A DNA stretch of 64,000 nucleotides from Brassica napus (lineage: Eukaryota > Streptophyta > Magnoliopsida > Brassicales > Brassicaceae). The notes under the pieces were generated by a model. That model was not told the DNA's origin. It searched no databases and saw only the letters and a list, made by a program, of their open reading frames with translations. The position numbers and the translations under genes were made by a program. Shown here piece after piece: positions 13,410 through 23,672 of the stretch (position 1 is its first letter; the number at the start of each line of letters is the position of its first letter). Location: the NCBI RefSeq assembly GCF_020379485.1, contig NC_063439.1, positions 23,994,098-24,058,097 on the forward strand, read 5' to 3'.

Positions 13410-13766
13410 TGATGCAGAAAAGATATTTAGAATAAATATCTTATTTATTTAGTGTTTTATTTAGAGTTAATTAATTATTTAGATAATTATCTTTGTTGTT
13501 TTAGGGTTTTACGGTTTTATTATATATAGTCGTTTAGGCTTAAGTTTGTATTCAGTTTAAAAGTTGATGATTTTATTAATAAAATTGAGTGTTCTATCTT
13601 TTGTTCCTTGCTTTCGGTAGATCATTGATGATCTCAACGAATTTAAGAAGACATTGATCTTAGGTATTTTTAGACTAAATAAAATATTTGTGATTATCCT
13701 AGTTTTCCGGGTATTATAAGAATCAACGGATCTCTAGTTCTATCTTATAAGGCTCCCGCTACATCA
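13410..13766 (+). mobile_element. possible solo LTR or LTR remnant
   Basis: The segment starts TGATG and ends CATCA, so it has TG...CA ends with a short inverted repeat. It contains a TATATATA run at about 13521 and AATAAAATTGAG at about 13579, the layout of a plant LTR promoter and polyadenylation region. No second copy, internal domain or exact target duplication is visible (flanks AGTTT and AATTT match at 4 of 5 bases). A chance resemblance remains possible. Confidence 0.4.
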
Positions 13767-14342
13767 AATTTGTGGTTCATCAAACCTCTACTGGGCTCAG
13801 ATTACGTGAAAATTAGAACAGCGGGTGCAAGATGTTGATTGATCAACGTGTTAGTTGTTGTATGCACGGGTTACCATTACTTGCATGGGTTACAGTTGTG
13901 TTCACAATTTCTTCTTGTGAAAATGGTTATGGAGATGACATGGATTGCTAATGGCATTGACTCTCCTTTCTTTTGGAATTTTCCATTGGTTAATTTGTAA
14001 ATGGATGTGATGTACAAAGAAAAATTCACATGATGTAGACTCAAAAGTCTGTAAAGTATGATGGATCCACATTACGAAAAAAAAAAAAAAGTTTACAGAA
14101 AATAGATATATCATTGTCCGATAATAAGAGAAAACAAAAGAACTAGTCTAACAGAATTTATCTTTTTGTTATCTTTGTTTTTACACAATTAGTAAACAAC
14201 CTTTCGAAGTTAATTAGTCTAAAGAAATCCTTTTGGATAGAGAGGAAAGCTAGTTCACTCGATTTTTCTTGTGACATATTCAAGGTACAATAAAGATTTG
14301 ATCAACTTCAACCAAAAATAGATTCAAGAAAACCCAACCTAA

Positions 14343-14753
14343 CTAGTTTCTAACATTGTGACGGCAAAGAGGACAAGTGTTCCGATTACTCAACCAGTTC
14401 GAGATACAGTCTTTGTGATAACAATGGCTACACGGAAGCTCAGAGAGTCTCTCATTAGCAGTAAGCTCCTCTCTACAGATGGCGCAAACCACCAAACCTC
14501 TATCGATCAGTTCCTCAGCCGTCAACTCCACCACCGGAAGTTCCTCCGCCGTTTCCTGCCGCCGTGTAGAAGACGAATTTCCCAACACTCGACCAAAGAT
14601 TTCATCGTAAGACCCAAACGTCTCATGTCCATGGTTGCTCCGTGAAGCCATGTAATGAAGGTAGTTGAGGTACTCCTCATCGATGAAATTAGTGTTGTCT
14701 TCAAAATCTTCTGCTTCGTTGTCGATCTCGGAAGGAAGATGAAACTCTGCCAT
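14343..14753 (-). CDS. RING-H2 finger protein, putative E3 ubiquitin ligase
   Basis: This is an intronless 136-residue protein with a C-terminal RING-H2 domain. Zinc ligands are C90, C93, C108, H110, H113, C116, C127 and C130, with the E2-contact tryptophan at W120. The N-terminal 85 residues are acidic and low-complexity, with no membrane segment, so a soluble ligase of the BTL31/RING-H2 type seems likely. Such proteins usually bring an E2-ubiquitin to a substrate bound elsewhere in the protein; the substrate cannot be told from sequence. The ATG at 14753 is the first in frame. Position between the bZIP42-like and AVT6A-like genes fits At3g30460 of Arabidopsis, annotated as a RING/U-box protein (from memory). 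Confidence 0.87.
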   Translation of the reverse strand: MAEFHLPSEIDNEAEDFEDNTNFIDEEYLNYLHYMASRSNHGHETFGSYDEIFGRVLGNSSSTRRQETAEELPVVELTAEELIDRGLVVCAICREELTANERLSELPCSHCYHKDCISNWLSNRNTCPLCRHNVRN

Positions 14754-16161
14754 TGATTTTTCTGAGGTTTTCGGAAATGTTGATGTGTGAAGATAGTACG
14801 AGGATGTGTGAACATGGCTGAGTTATCGAATAGCCGAAACTAACAAGATTAGGTTTCGAATGTTCCGTTGGGAGCCTGACACGCGTATTTGGGATGGTTA
14901 TCATGTGATCCATAAGGACAAGATTTGCGACACATGTCTTGCTACTGAATTGGATCTGTGGCCACGTCGTATAACTATAACACCGACATATCCATAACAA
15001 AATGTTTCTAGAAACAATGATTACAAAATTAGTAGCCGCTGCCGGAAAATTGAACCTAGGTCCTCCCGACAGGCGGGGATATTTACCAATAATACTGTAT
15101 TTTAAGGCTTTTTCTTCGGTCGGATTTCTTCCTGGAATCTTTTTTTTGGACGTAAGTAAATTAATAATTACCTCTCTAATCAGTTGTGTGGATGAGTGAG
15201 TGTTCACTCTTCCTAATATTTCATTGAAAAGCGAAGTGTATAAATCAGGCTATCCGATCCACTTTTAAGTGCATGCATGTACCAAAATCAACTTAGGTAT
15301 TAATATTTGTATTTATCTTGGTATGACCTAAGGAGGAACTAGTCTTTGGATGTATGTACGTTGTGATATGATGAAAGACAGTGTGTTTGAAACATTCATA
15401 ATTTCAGTTACGTATAAGCAATTCTTCGATAAATACTAATAGTTAATCTTATAAAATATGAGTTTAATAAAAAAGTAAAACTATACTACAATTAGACCAC
15501 ACCCAATAAAAGTTGATCATCGACTATAATGAATAAAAGAGAACCATAAAACAAATTTGAAAAAAAAAAGAGAACTATAAAACAACAACCATTTTGTTTA
15601 CATCTCTGTGCTTGGCTTAAGATAGTTACATGTCCTTAGTAATTACAGCCACTCGAATTCTTTTTTATTTTTATTTATATATAATGTAACAATTCAAATG
15701 AAATAAGTCAGCTGCAAAATTAAAATGGAGAAAATACAATACAGCACATAAAATAAAATTTGAAGAAGCTCCCTGAACCGTCTTCTTCGATAATATAATT
15801 TTCCGATGCTATTATCTTCAGCAATCATACAGTCGAAGAAATCCCAAGCTTTCCTTTGCAATTCTTTTTGCTGTATTACATTGGTCTTATTTCAATATAT
15901 ATATATAGAATCCAAAAATAAAAATTGGAAAGACAATTCTCCACGATTGTACGAATATAGCCATATTACAATTAAATAATTTCTTCCACTTTGTATTGTT
16001 GCTTTTTCCTTGATGCATTCCATGATTCCAGCGATATATTTCGATACCAAATATATTGTAGGGATCCCTATATTGTATCAAAACATAATTTCTGAGATAC
16101 TCTTCCTTGATCGAAAACGAACTTTTTTTTTTTTTTTGAACTCCTCTTCCGCATGTCGAAT
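14754..16161. other. intergenic region, RING gene promoter and 3' region of the broken small gene
   Basis: No gene is recognised. A minus-strand open frame at 14701-15207 overlaps the RING gene start in another frame and is not supported. The part next to 16161 is the former 3' untranslated region of the small gene on the minus strand. Confidence 0.5.
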
Positions 16162-16200
16162 CTATGGTGGTTTCTTTGGTGGACGTCGTTTCCATAACAC
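16162..16200 (-). pseudogene. displaced C-terminal tail of the small membrane-protein gene
   Basis: This stretch holds the last codons and natural stop (TAG at 16162-16164) of the gene whose body lies at 20784-21014. Read on the minus strand across the target duplication AACAC, the frame continues exactly from the body: V, then LWKRRPPKKPP, then stop. The Copia insertion separated these 11 basic, proline-rich residues from the rest. Confidence 0.75.
16196..16200. repeat. 5-bp target-site duplication (left) of the Copia element
   Basis: AACAC directly before the left LTR, identical to 20779-20783 directly after the right LTR. Five bp is the usual length for Copia integrase. Confidence 0.9.
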
Positions 16201-16336
16201 TATGAGGCAATATAGTTATACCTAAAGGACTATCTTGTAAATATAAGAGAATACAGTATATACCCTAGAAGTACCTTGTATAAATACTCTGTATCAGTAT
16301 CTTAATAAAGTATTCATTCAACCCTAATATCGTATA
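16201..16336 (+). repeat. 5' LTR of the Copia element
   Basis: 136 bp. It holds TATAAATA at 16279-16286 and AATAAA at 16304-16309, only 18 bases apart, so the R region must be very short. It differs from the right LTR by a C/T at two places (CCCTAG versus CCTTAG; GTATCAG versus GTATTAG). Confidence 0.92.
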
Positions 16337-16353
16337 TGGTATCAGAGCAGCTC
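16337..16353 (+). other. primer-binding site (initiator tRNA-Met type)
   Basis: TGGTATCAGAGCAGCTC begins immediately after the left LTR. TGGTATCAGAGC is the standard plant Copia primer-binding site, complementary to the 3' end of initiator tRNA-Met. Confidence 0.9.
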
Positions 16354-16426
16354 TAATAAGCCGCCATCCCCAAAATTTTCAAAAAAAAAAAAAAATTCTT
16401 TCGTCATTTTCGATTTTCCGACATCA

Positions 16427-19400
16427 ATGTCAGAAAACTCTCAAACTCCGGCGACTGCAAGTGAGACAATCACCGTCTCATCCACGCCGACTCTCCTCAA
16501 CGTCAATATGACGAACGTGACGAAGCTCACCGCAACCAATTTCCTAATGTGGAACCGACAGGTCCATGCTCTTCTTGATGGTTATGATCTAGCCGGCCAC
16601 ATCGACGGCTCCACGGTGGTTCCTCCAGCCACCATCACCACTGATGCCGGTGTAGTCCCGAACCCTGACTTCAACCTCTGGAAGCGCCAGGATAAGCTCG
16701 TCTACAGCGGACTCTTAGGTGCTATCACCCCATCGATCCAACCAATCTTATCGACCACGAACACAGCTGCAGAGATCTGGTCGATTCTCACTGCAACGTA
16801 TGCGAAGCCGACGAGGGGACACATAAAGCAAGTCAAGCAGCAGATCGACAACTGGACCAAAGGAAACAAATCGATCAACGAGTACTTTCAAGGCTTCACA
16901 ACTCGATTTGATCAGCTTGCGGTTCTAGGGAAACCGTTGGACCATGAGGATCAAATTGAGAAGATCCTAGGTGGACTGCCAGAAGAATACAAGACAATGG
17001 TCGATCAGGTAGAGAGCAGAGACACGGCACCTTCCCTAGCTGAGCTACACGAGAAGTTAATCAACCAGGAGGCCAAGTTGCAAACTCTTGTAACCCCTAA
17101 CCCCTCTGCTCCTATCACGGCCAACTACACAAATTACAGAGGCAACAACAACAAGTCCAACAACACTCGACGTGGAGGATATCGTGGAAACCAAACCTGG
17201 CAGCAACAACAACAATTCAGTGTGCCTGCTCAGTCAAACTCGCAACAGCCATCTCCTCGGGGATACCAAGGCAAATGCCAATTGTGCGGGATTTTCGGTC
17301 ACAGCGCACGACGTTGCACTCAAATGCAAATGTCAGGAGGTGTGTCAGCCGTTCCACAGCAGTATGCGAATGCTTCCCTACCCTGGCAGCCACGAGCAAA
17401 CTTCATAGCTGCTACACCCTACAATCCCAGTCCGTGGCTTCTTGACAGTGGAGCAACGCACCACTTGACGTCAGACCTCAACAATCTCGCACTACATCAA
17501 CCTTACCATGGAGGTGAAGAGGTTGCGATTGCAGATGGCTCCACCATGTCGATTACACACACTGGTTCTATGACTTTCCCTACTTCCTCTAAACCTCTTA
17601 AGCTTAATGATGTGTTGTGTGTTCCACATGTCAACAAGAACTTAATCTCTGTGTATCGACTCTGCAATGCTAATCAAGTTTCTGTTGAATTCTTTCCTGC
17701 TCACTTTCAGGTGAAGGATCTCAGCTCGGGGGCGCGGCTACTTCACGGTCGAACGAAGGGTGATCTGTATGAGTGGCCCAAGCCTACCCTAAATCCCTCA
17801 GCCTTTGCAACCTACCCGGATACAAAAGCTACATTGGATCGCTGGCATAACCGGCTTGGCCACCCCTCACTATCCATTCTCAAATTTGTTGTTTCAAAGT
17901 TTGCTTTACCTTGCTTAAACACTACTTCTTGTTCTTATCCTTGCAACGAATGTCTTTTGAATAAAACTCATAAATTGCCTTTTCACCAAAGCTCAATCAC
18001 CTCGTCTCAACCCCTTCAATACTTATTCTCTGATGTCTGGCAATCGCCTGTACCCTCAAACAAAAACCACAAATACTATCTTGTCTTTGTTGACCATTTT
18101 TCTCGATATACATGGATCTTTCCACTTACTGCTAAGTCTCAAGTAAAAGAGATCTTTCTGCAGTTTAAACCCTTGGTTGAAACCCGGTTCCAAACTAAGA
18201 TTCAACATCTGTATTCAGATAACGGAGGGGAATATCTGGCCATGCGATCCTACCTAGCAAACAATGGCATCTCCCACCTAACAACCCCACCCCACACCCC
18301 TGAACACAACGGCCTCTCTGAGCGCAAACACAGACACATTGTCGAAACTGGCCTCTCACTACTATCCACAGCGAAGATGCCCCTTACGTTCTGGCCAGAA
18401 GCGTTTGCTACTGCTGTGTTTCTGATAAATCGCCTCACCACACCTATCTTAGCCAACCAGTCTCCATTTCAAAAACTCTTTCAAACTACCCCAAACTATG
18501 GCAAGCTCCGCACCTTTGGGAGTCTCTGCTACCCATGGCTCAGACCATATGCTCCCAACAAGCTTGAAAACCGTTCTATCCCCTGTGTTTTCGTTGGATA
18601 TTCTCTGTCTCAAAGTGCTTACATGTGCTTAGATCCCACTACTGATCGAGTGTACACATCTCGACATGTAAGGTTCAACGAAACACAGTTCCCATACCAT
18701 CAACTCAGGCATCCACCACCCAACCCAGAACCTGAGCCAGTTAACCAATCTCAACCCTATCAACCTCATACCACCATCTACCCGACACCCCCACTTGTAC
18801 AGACACCATCGACGACCATGGAGAGCTCACCTCCGGGCTCGGTAACTTCGCCTCAAGTGACTCCGTCGACGGCAACAGCGGACCCAGCACCGTCGACCAC
18901 TGCAGCGAGTGAAAGCTCTGACCCAGCGGCTGCAGCGACAAACACAGAAACAGTGACGTCACCGTCTTCAGCACCTCCAGTGGCCCAAGCACCACCGCCA
19001 CCTCCACGACACTCGATGGTGACTCGTGCTAAGAACAATATTACCAAGCCTGTTACACGGTATAATCTTAATGTCAACTTACAAGAGGATCCTCACTGGA
19101 TTCCTACAACTTGGCAGCAAGCAATGAGGCATCCGAAATGGCGCGCAGCGATGCTCGCTGAGTTCAATTCGCAGGTACAAAACCACACCTGGGACTTGGA
19201 GACAGCGTGTAAAGGCATGAACGTAGTTGGTTGTCACTGGATATTTACGATCAAATACCGCCCCAATGGAGAGATTGATCGATACAAAGCCCGACTTGTT
19301 GCGAAGGGTTATCATCAGCAACCGGGTGTTGACTACACAGATACGTTCAGTCCGGTTATAAAACCCACAACCATACGGATTGTTCTTGGCCTAGCAGTCA

Positions 19401-20509
19401 ACAACTCGTGGCCGATACGACAAATTGATGTCAATACTGCTTTCCTCCAAGGACATCTCAAAGAAGAAGTCTTTATCTGCCAACCACCTGGGTTCGTCGA
19501 TAAGGATAATCCAACAAAAGTTTGCCGCCTCAGAAAAGCGCTCTACGGACTCAAGCAAGCGCCGAGAGCGTGGTACTCAGAGTTACAAAAATTCCTCGTC
19601 AGCACTGGGTTTTATAACTCTCTCTCTGATACATCCTTGTTCATACTCAGGCAAGGGAAAGATTTTGTTTATCTTCTTGTCTACGTTGATGATATCTTGA
19701 TCACAGGAACCTCACCTCAGCTTGTCCAGCGAGTGATTGATACACTAGCAGGAAAATTTTCGATCAAGGATATGGGCAATTTAAGTTACTTTCTTGGAAT
19801 CGAAGCTATAAGAACGCCGGCTGGGTTACACTTGATGCAACGTAAGTACGTTACGGACCTGCTCACCAAGACCAATATGCTTCATTCCAAACCGGTTTCC
19901 ACACCTATGGCTTCATCGCCAAAGCTGACCTTAACAGCTGGTTCGCCCCTCTCTGATCCACATGAGTACCGGCAAGTGGTAGGCAGCCTTCAGTACTTGT
20001 CGCTCACACGACCAGATATCGCCTATGCTGTCAATAGGCTGTCTCAGTTCATGCATCTACCTACCACTGCGCACTGGCTGGCTGTAAAACGTCTTCTTCG
20101 CTACCTCTCTGGAACGTTAAGTCATGGGATTCTACTCCGGAAGCAAACAACAGCACAATTACATGCGTTTACGGACGCTGATTGGGCTGGTGACTCTGAT
20201 GACTACGTCTCCACCAATGGTTACATTGTTTATCTGGGCTCTCACCCGATCTCTTGGACATCACGCAAGCAACGCGGTGTTGCAAGGTCAAGCACAGAAG
20301 CTGAATATCGAGGGGTTGCAAACACATCTGCGGAGCTGCGCTGGATCTGCTCACTCCTCACAGAACTTGGCGTTCGCCTCACATCTCCACCTACAGTGTA
20401 TTGTGACAACATTGGAGCAACGTACCTCTGTCAAAATCCAGTGTTTCATTCCAAAATGAAACATATTGCTATCGACTACCACTTTGTCAGAGGACAAATT
20501 CAGAATTGA
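16427..20509 (+). CDS. Copia gag-pol polyprotein with a premature stop near the end
   Basis: A 1,360-residue polyprotein. In order: UBN2-type gag (about 25-230); a CCHC zinc knuckle, CQLCGIFGHSARRC, at about 284; an aspartic protease with DSGATHH at about 340; the pre-integrase HHCC region (HNRLGH at about 473); the integrase core with SDNGGEY; reverse transcriptase with YVDD at about 1087; and RNase H with DADWAGD and STEAEY. The start ATG at 16427 lies 90 bases after the left LTR. The TGA at 20507-20509 interrupts RNase H close to its end; the same frame then stays open for 41 codons to TGA at 20633-20635, just before the purine tract. The full-length frame was therefore probably lost by one substitution. 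I cannot tell whether the truncated enzyme still works. Confidence 0.93.
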   Translation: MSENSQTPATASETITVSSTPTLLNVNMTNVTKLTATNFLMWNRQVHALLDGYDLAGHIDGSTVVPPATITTDAGVVPNPDFNLWKRQDKLVYSGLLGAITPSIQPILSTTNTAAEIWSILTATYAKPTRGHIKQVKQQIDNWTKGNKSINEYFQGFTTRFDQLAVLGKPLDHEDQIEKILGGLPEEYKTMVDQVESRDTAPSLAELHEKLINQEAKLQTLVTPNPSAPITANYTNYRGNNNKSNNTRRGGYRGNQTWQQQQQFSVPAQSNSQQPSPRGYQGKCQLCGIFGHSARRCTQMQMSGGVSAVPQQYANASLPWQPRANFIAATPYNPSPWLLDSGATHHLTSDLNNLALHQPYHGGEEVAIADGSTMSITHTGSMTFPTSSKPLKLNDVLCVPHVNKNLISVYRLCNANQVSVEFFPAHFQVKDLSSGARLLHGRTKGDLYEWPKPTLNPSAFATYPDTKATLDRWHNRLGHPSLSILKFVVSKFALPCLNTTSCSYPCNECLLNKTHKLPFHQSSITSSQPLQYLFSDVWQSPVPSNKNHKYYLVFVDHFSRYTWIFPLTAKSQVKEIFLQFKPLVETRFQTKIQHLYSDNGGEYLAMRSYLANNGISHLTTPPHTPEHNGLSERKHRHIVETGLSLLSTAKMPLTFWPEAFATAVFLINRLTTPILANQSPFQKLFQTTPNYGKLRTFGSLCYPWLRPYAPNKLENRSIPCVFVGYSLSQSAYMCLDPTTDRVYTSRHVRFNETQFPYHQLRHPPPNPEPEPVNQSQPYQPHTTIYPTPPLVQTPSTTMESSPPGSVTSPQVTPSTATADPAPSTTAASESSDPAAAATNTETVTSPSSAPPVAQAPPPPPRHSMVTRAKNNITKPVTRYNLNVNLQEDPHWIPTTWQQAMRHPKWRAAMLAEFNSQVQNHTWDLETACKGMNVVGCHWIFTIKYRPNGEIDRYKARLVAKGYHQQPGVDYTDTFSPVIKPTTIRIVLGLAVNNSWPIRQIDVNTAFLQGHLKEEVFICQPPGFVDKDNPTKVCRLRKALYGLKQAPRAWYSELQKFLVSTGFYNSLSDTSLFILRQGKDFVYLLVYVDDILITGTSPQLVQRVIDTLAGKFSIKDMGNLSYFLGIEAIRTPAGLHLMQRKYVTDLLTKTNMLHSKPVSTPMASSPKLTLTAGSPLSDPHEYRQVVGSLQYLSLTRPDIAYAVNRLSQFMHLPTTAHWLAVKRLLRYLSGTLSHGILLRKQTTAQLHAFTDADWAGDSDDYVSTNGYIVYLGSHPISWTSRKQRGVARSSTEAEYRGVANTSAELRWICSLLTELGVRLTSPPTVYCDNIGATYLCQNPVFHSKMKHIAIDYHFVRGQIQN

Positions 20510-20631
20510 ATGCTTCGGGTCTCTCATGTCTCAACCCATGACCAGCTCGCTGATGGACTCACTAAGCCACTTCCGCGCCTACCGTTTCAGAATCTATGCA
20601 GCAAGATTGGTGTCACTACAGTCCCACCATC

Positions 20632-20642
20632 TTGAGGGGGCG
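20632..20642 (+). other. polypurine tract of the Copia element
   Basis: TTGAGGGGGCG immediately before the right LTR, in the usual position for plus-strand priming. Confidence 0.7.
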
Positions 20643-20778
20643 TATGAGGCAATATAGTTATACCTAAAGGACTATCTTGTAAATATAAGAGAATACAGTA
20701 TATACCTTAGAAGTACCTTGTATAAATACTCTGTATTAGTATCTTAATAAAGTATTCATTCAACCCTAATATCGTATA
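20643..20778 (+). repeat. 3' LTR of the Copia element
   Basis: 136 bp, 134 of 136 bases identical to the left LTR. Read on the minus strand, its last bases supply four new codons and a TAG stop (20766-20768) to the interrupted host gene. Confidence 0.92.
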
Positions 20779-21014
20779 AACACATCTGTTAAAATTTGTT
20801 TTAAGCACTGGAAATTCATATAACCACCGAAAAGACTTGATTCTTTGTTCAACCGAAGTAGATCGGTAGTCTTGTCGTCGATTATGGCCAAAACAGCCAT
20901 ACCGGAGATTATAACAACGAATTGGAGAAGATAATCCAATACGCTACAAGTAGATTTGAAGAACTTCTCAACTAGAGAGAAGAGAAAGGATACAGAAGTA
21001 CCGTGAGACTCCAT
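20766..21014 (-). CDS. small putative membrane protein with its C-terminus replaced by Copia LTR sequence
   Basis: I do not recognise this gene. From the ATG at 21014 it now encodes 82 residues beginning MESHGTSVSFLFS. One hydrophobic segment, LDYLLQFVVIISGMAVLAII, could span a membrane; a charged region (DDKTTDLLRLNKESS) follows. The frame is open for 26 further codons upstream (to 21092) but without an ATG there, so a spliced 5' exon is possible. Before the Copia insertion the frame ended LWKRRPPKKPP-stop (now at 16162-16200), giving 89 residues; now it ends FIRY, encoded mostly by the LTR. A real gene is supported by the fact that both halves join in frame exactly at the target duplication. 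Expression is unknown. Confidence 0.6.
   Translation of the reverse strand: MESHGTSVSFLFSLVEKFFKSTCSVLDYLLQFVVIISGMAVLAIIDDKTTDLLRLNKESSLFGGYMNFQCLKQILTDVFIRY
20779..20783. repeat. 5-bp target-site duplication (right) of the Copia element
   Basis: AACAC, the partner of 16196-16200. It lies inside the reading frame of the host gene on the minus strand. Confidence 0.9.
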
Positions 21015-21943
21015 TGACGCACTTATTTGTGCCTGGACCCACAGCAAAATTGGACAATTGCGAGAAGAAGACAATCGTCTTCGAATGGCCACTAACCGTT
21101 CTCTATGGACGGTTCGTTACACATAGTCAATACTCGAATTCATTTCATGTTATTGCGTTTTCCATATGACTTGAATTGCTATTTGAATTTGGGATAGTAT
21201 TCGTTTCGCCTTATTTGAATGATCATTTCGTGCAAAACAAGGAAAGACAAAACCCATTTGAAAATCGCTTTGTTGATTATACTTTTGAATATTCGAATGG
21301 ACTGGACGCGGAAACCCGTTTTGTTATTTATGAAACATGAATTCATAATGTACAACCGAAGACGTGAACCTTAATACTTTCTTACTATATTAATATCTGG
21401 CTCTGATTTGCCTAACTGTCTCTGTTTATCTGACTGGGTAAACCATTAGATAATGGGCATGACGAATTGACGATGACTCGTGATGATTAATCGACGCTTT
21501 GACGCTTTGATTGCAACTAAAGCCGAAACTTGGTGATAATATTATTATTTAGTGATTATAAAAATATAATAGATTCTTAATTATCATCCTGGTCGCGGTT
21601 AGTTAAATAATTATAAGAGGTGCGAGGCAATAGTTAATTAGGAGTCCTATCATTCTATCAGTCTTTCCTGTCCACATATTTTTCCCAAGTAAAATAATGA
21701 ATTGAGTAGTATCTCCTTTTGGATTACTCCTTCTACTGTTCTACAACTAAATTCTTTAATATAATATGTCATTGATCAAATGAATGTTTATTTTCCGTGA
21801 GATACATGTTTTTTTTTAAGTCCTACTGTGTTGTGTTTATTAATCGTTTAAGGTAACACTTAATTAGGGTTATCAACATAAAAATATTCACAAAAAAACA
21901 TTAAGAGAAGGTTTTTGTATGTACTTGATTTGTTTGAAACTAC

Positions 21944-22040
21944 GAAGTTTCAGATATGTTGTCCTCGACCTTACTTAGTGAACTCTGGATAGCAGATTAA
22001 CAACAAAAGAATAACATAATGTCAACATATCTGAAACTTC
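21944..22040. repeat. short inverted repeat, 18-bp perfect arms
   Basis: GAAGTTTCAGATATGTTG at 21944-21961 is the exact reverse complement of 22023-22040, with a 61-base spacer. It could be a small MITE or a chance hairpin. Confidence 0.55.
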
Positions 22041-22684
22041 CTTTTAGAACTATTTTTCAAAAAAAAAAAAACTTCCTTTTAGAACTACGATTCCTTAATA
22101 CCCTTCTAGCGCGTATTAAGTTCCATTACACACAAACCATAATGTCAACAAATAATCAGTTTGTTCGCGTCTCATGAACACCTCTTAGGACTACAAATTT
22201 TAATATTCTTAAACTATACGAGTTCTTATGAACACCAACAATAACGCCAACATATACCTCAAAAAGTTTAAACATAAAATACATCAGTAATGCATACTTA
22301 TTATGTAATAATAATCTGGCTTAGTTAGATGCTACCAGGTGTCAAATTAAAAGTTTTTTTTTTGTTTTTTGTAATTGAGTTACCTGATTTAAATTAGGTT
22401 ATTTTTGTGGCTATATTTGCCTTGGTTCAGTATTTGGGCTATATTGAAAACAATAATTTATAAAATCTGTCAAAAAAGCAAAGAAATACTTATAGAATTA
22501 ATAAGTTAGAATATAAAACATTTTTCTTTAAAATACAAAAGACTTATCCAAATAACAACATAGTTGTGAAACAAAATTTAAATTGGTTTCAAATTTGCGT
22601 AAAAGTCAGTAATATAACGTAAAACAGGATAAAACGTACGTACCGCTTGACATCAACTAGCTATTTGCAACTAACTATATATTA

Positions 22685-23672
22685 AGAGTATTTTTAAAAA
22701 GACATATTATTATGAAGCTTCCGAAGTTTTATATTTGAAATTTAAAAATATTCTTTTCTAAAAGTAAAATTTCAAACTTAACGTCTTTATATTTGTCATA
22801 ATCAATTTAAATTCATTAAAAAATTTGTAAATAATTAAACACATATATAAAAATATTAAAACACTATTAACTAATAAAATATTATATTAAAATACAAATT
22901 TTAAATAGAAATAACATAACTGATATTAAACTTCAAGAAAAATACCATATTATTCCATTAAACTATTTTCGTAATGCATATATGATCAGTTAATGTATTT
23001 CAAAGTAAAAATGACTCTTTTTTTTTTTAGTTTGTAGATCACAAACTAACAATTATTGAACTTAGGTTATCTTGAACTTGTAAATACATTATATATGAGC
23101 AAAAGAGTAAGAGAGAAAAATAAATATTGTTGAAAGACTTAACTTCTATCAATGATATTAAAACTCAGTGAATACATTCGATATGAATAAAAAAGAATCG
23201 TACGAAATATACATCAAAACAACAACCATCTTCAGTTACATAAAATTTGTTTGGACAATATTTTGGAGATTTTAGAGGTTATGAATCAAATTTACATGAC
23301 TACTACTATTGTAATATTCAAATTTCTGAAATAGTTATGTCTTCATGTAATTTTTGAAAAGATTTTTTGTTGTTAAATTTCTTTTGTATTATTGTTGTCT
23401 AAATCTAATTTTAAAATATTTTAAATCTTATTTTAGTTTTATTTAATTTTATGTAAAACTTAAATTTATAAAAAAAATTGAATTTTTTTGACTTATGAAT
23501 TTTTTTAGGATTAATACGATAAACAAAAAATATTTAAGAATTATAAATGTGATGTGTAATTGTATAGACCAAAATATAAATAAAAATATGAAACTTTGAA
23601 GTTTTGAAAAATTTTAGAGCAAAAAACTTCATATTTAAAGTTATAGAATATCTTTTGGAGATCCTCTAACAA
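22685..23672. mobile_element. possible degraded inverted-repeat MITE, about 1 kb
   Basis: The right end, read on the minus strand (TTAGAGGATCTCCAAAAGAT then ATGAAGTTTT), resembles the left end on the plus strand (TTAAGAGTATTTTTAAAAAG then TGAAGCTTCCGAAGTTTT). The AGAG-ATCTCCAAAAG start is typical of an abundant Brassicaceae repeat as I recall it. Similarity is only partial and no target duplication is clear. Confidence 0.3.

Larger units (their letters stand above)
16201..20778 (+). mobile_element. Ty1/Copia LTR retrotransposon, nearly intact, 4,578 bp
   Basis: A complete structure is visible: left LTR 16201-16336, primer-binding site from 16337, one gag-pol frame from 16427, a purine-rich tract at about 20632-20642, and right LTR 20643-20778, flanked by AACAC. 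The LTRs are 136 bp and differ at two positions (about 1.5 percent), so insertion is recent. The LTR termini read TA...TA rather than TG...CA, a non-canonical pair. The polyprotein resembles what I remember of the AtRE1 (Ale/Retrofit-like) group. A single in-frame TGA near the end of pol is the only coding defect seen. Confidence 0.93.

Noticed and set aside
14701..15207. 168-codon minus-strand frame upstream of and overlapping the RING gene
   Set aside because: It overlaps the start of the RING gene in another frame, has no domain and no biased codon use, and probably reflects a stop-poor promoter.
21015..21092. N-terminal extension of the small membrane-protein gene to 21092
   Set aside because: The extension has no ATG (it opens at a GTG after an upstream TAA), so the ATG at 21014 was chosen; a spliced upstream exon remains possible.
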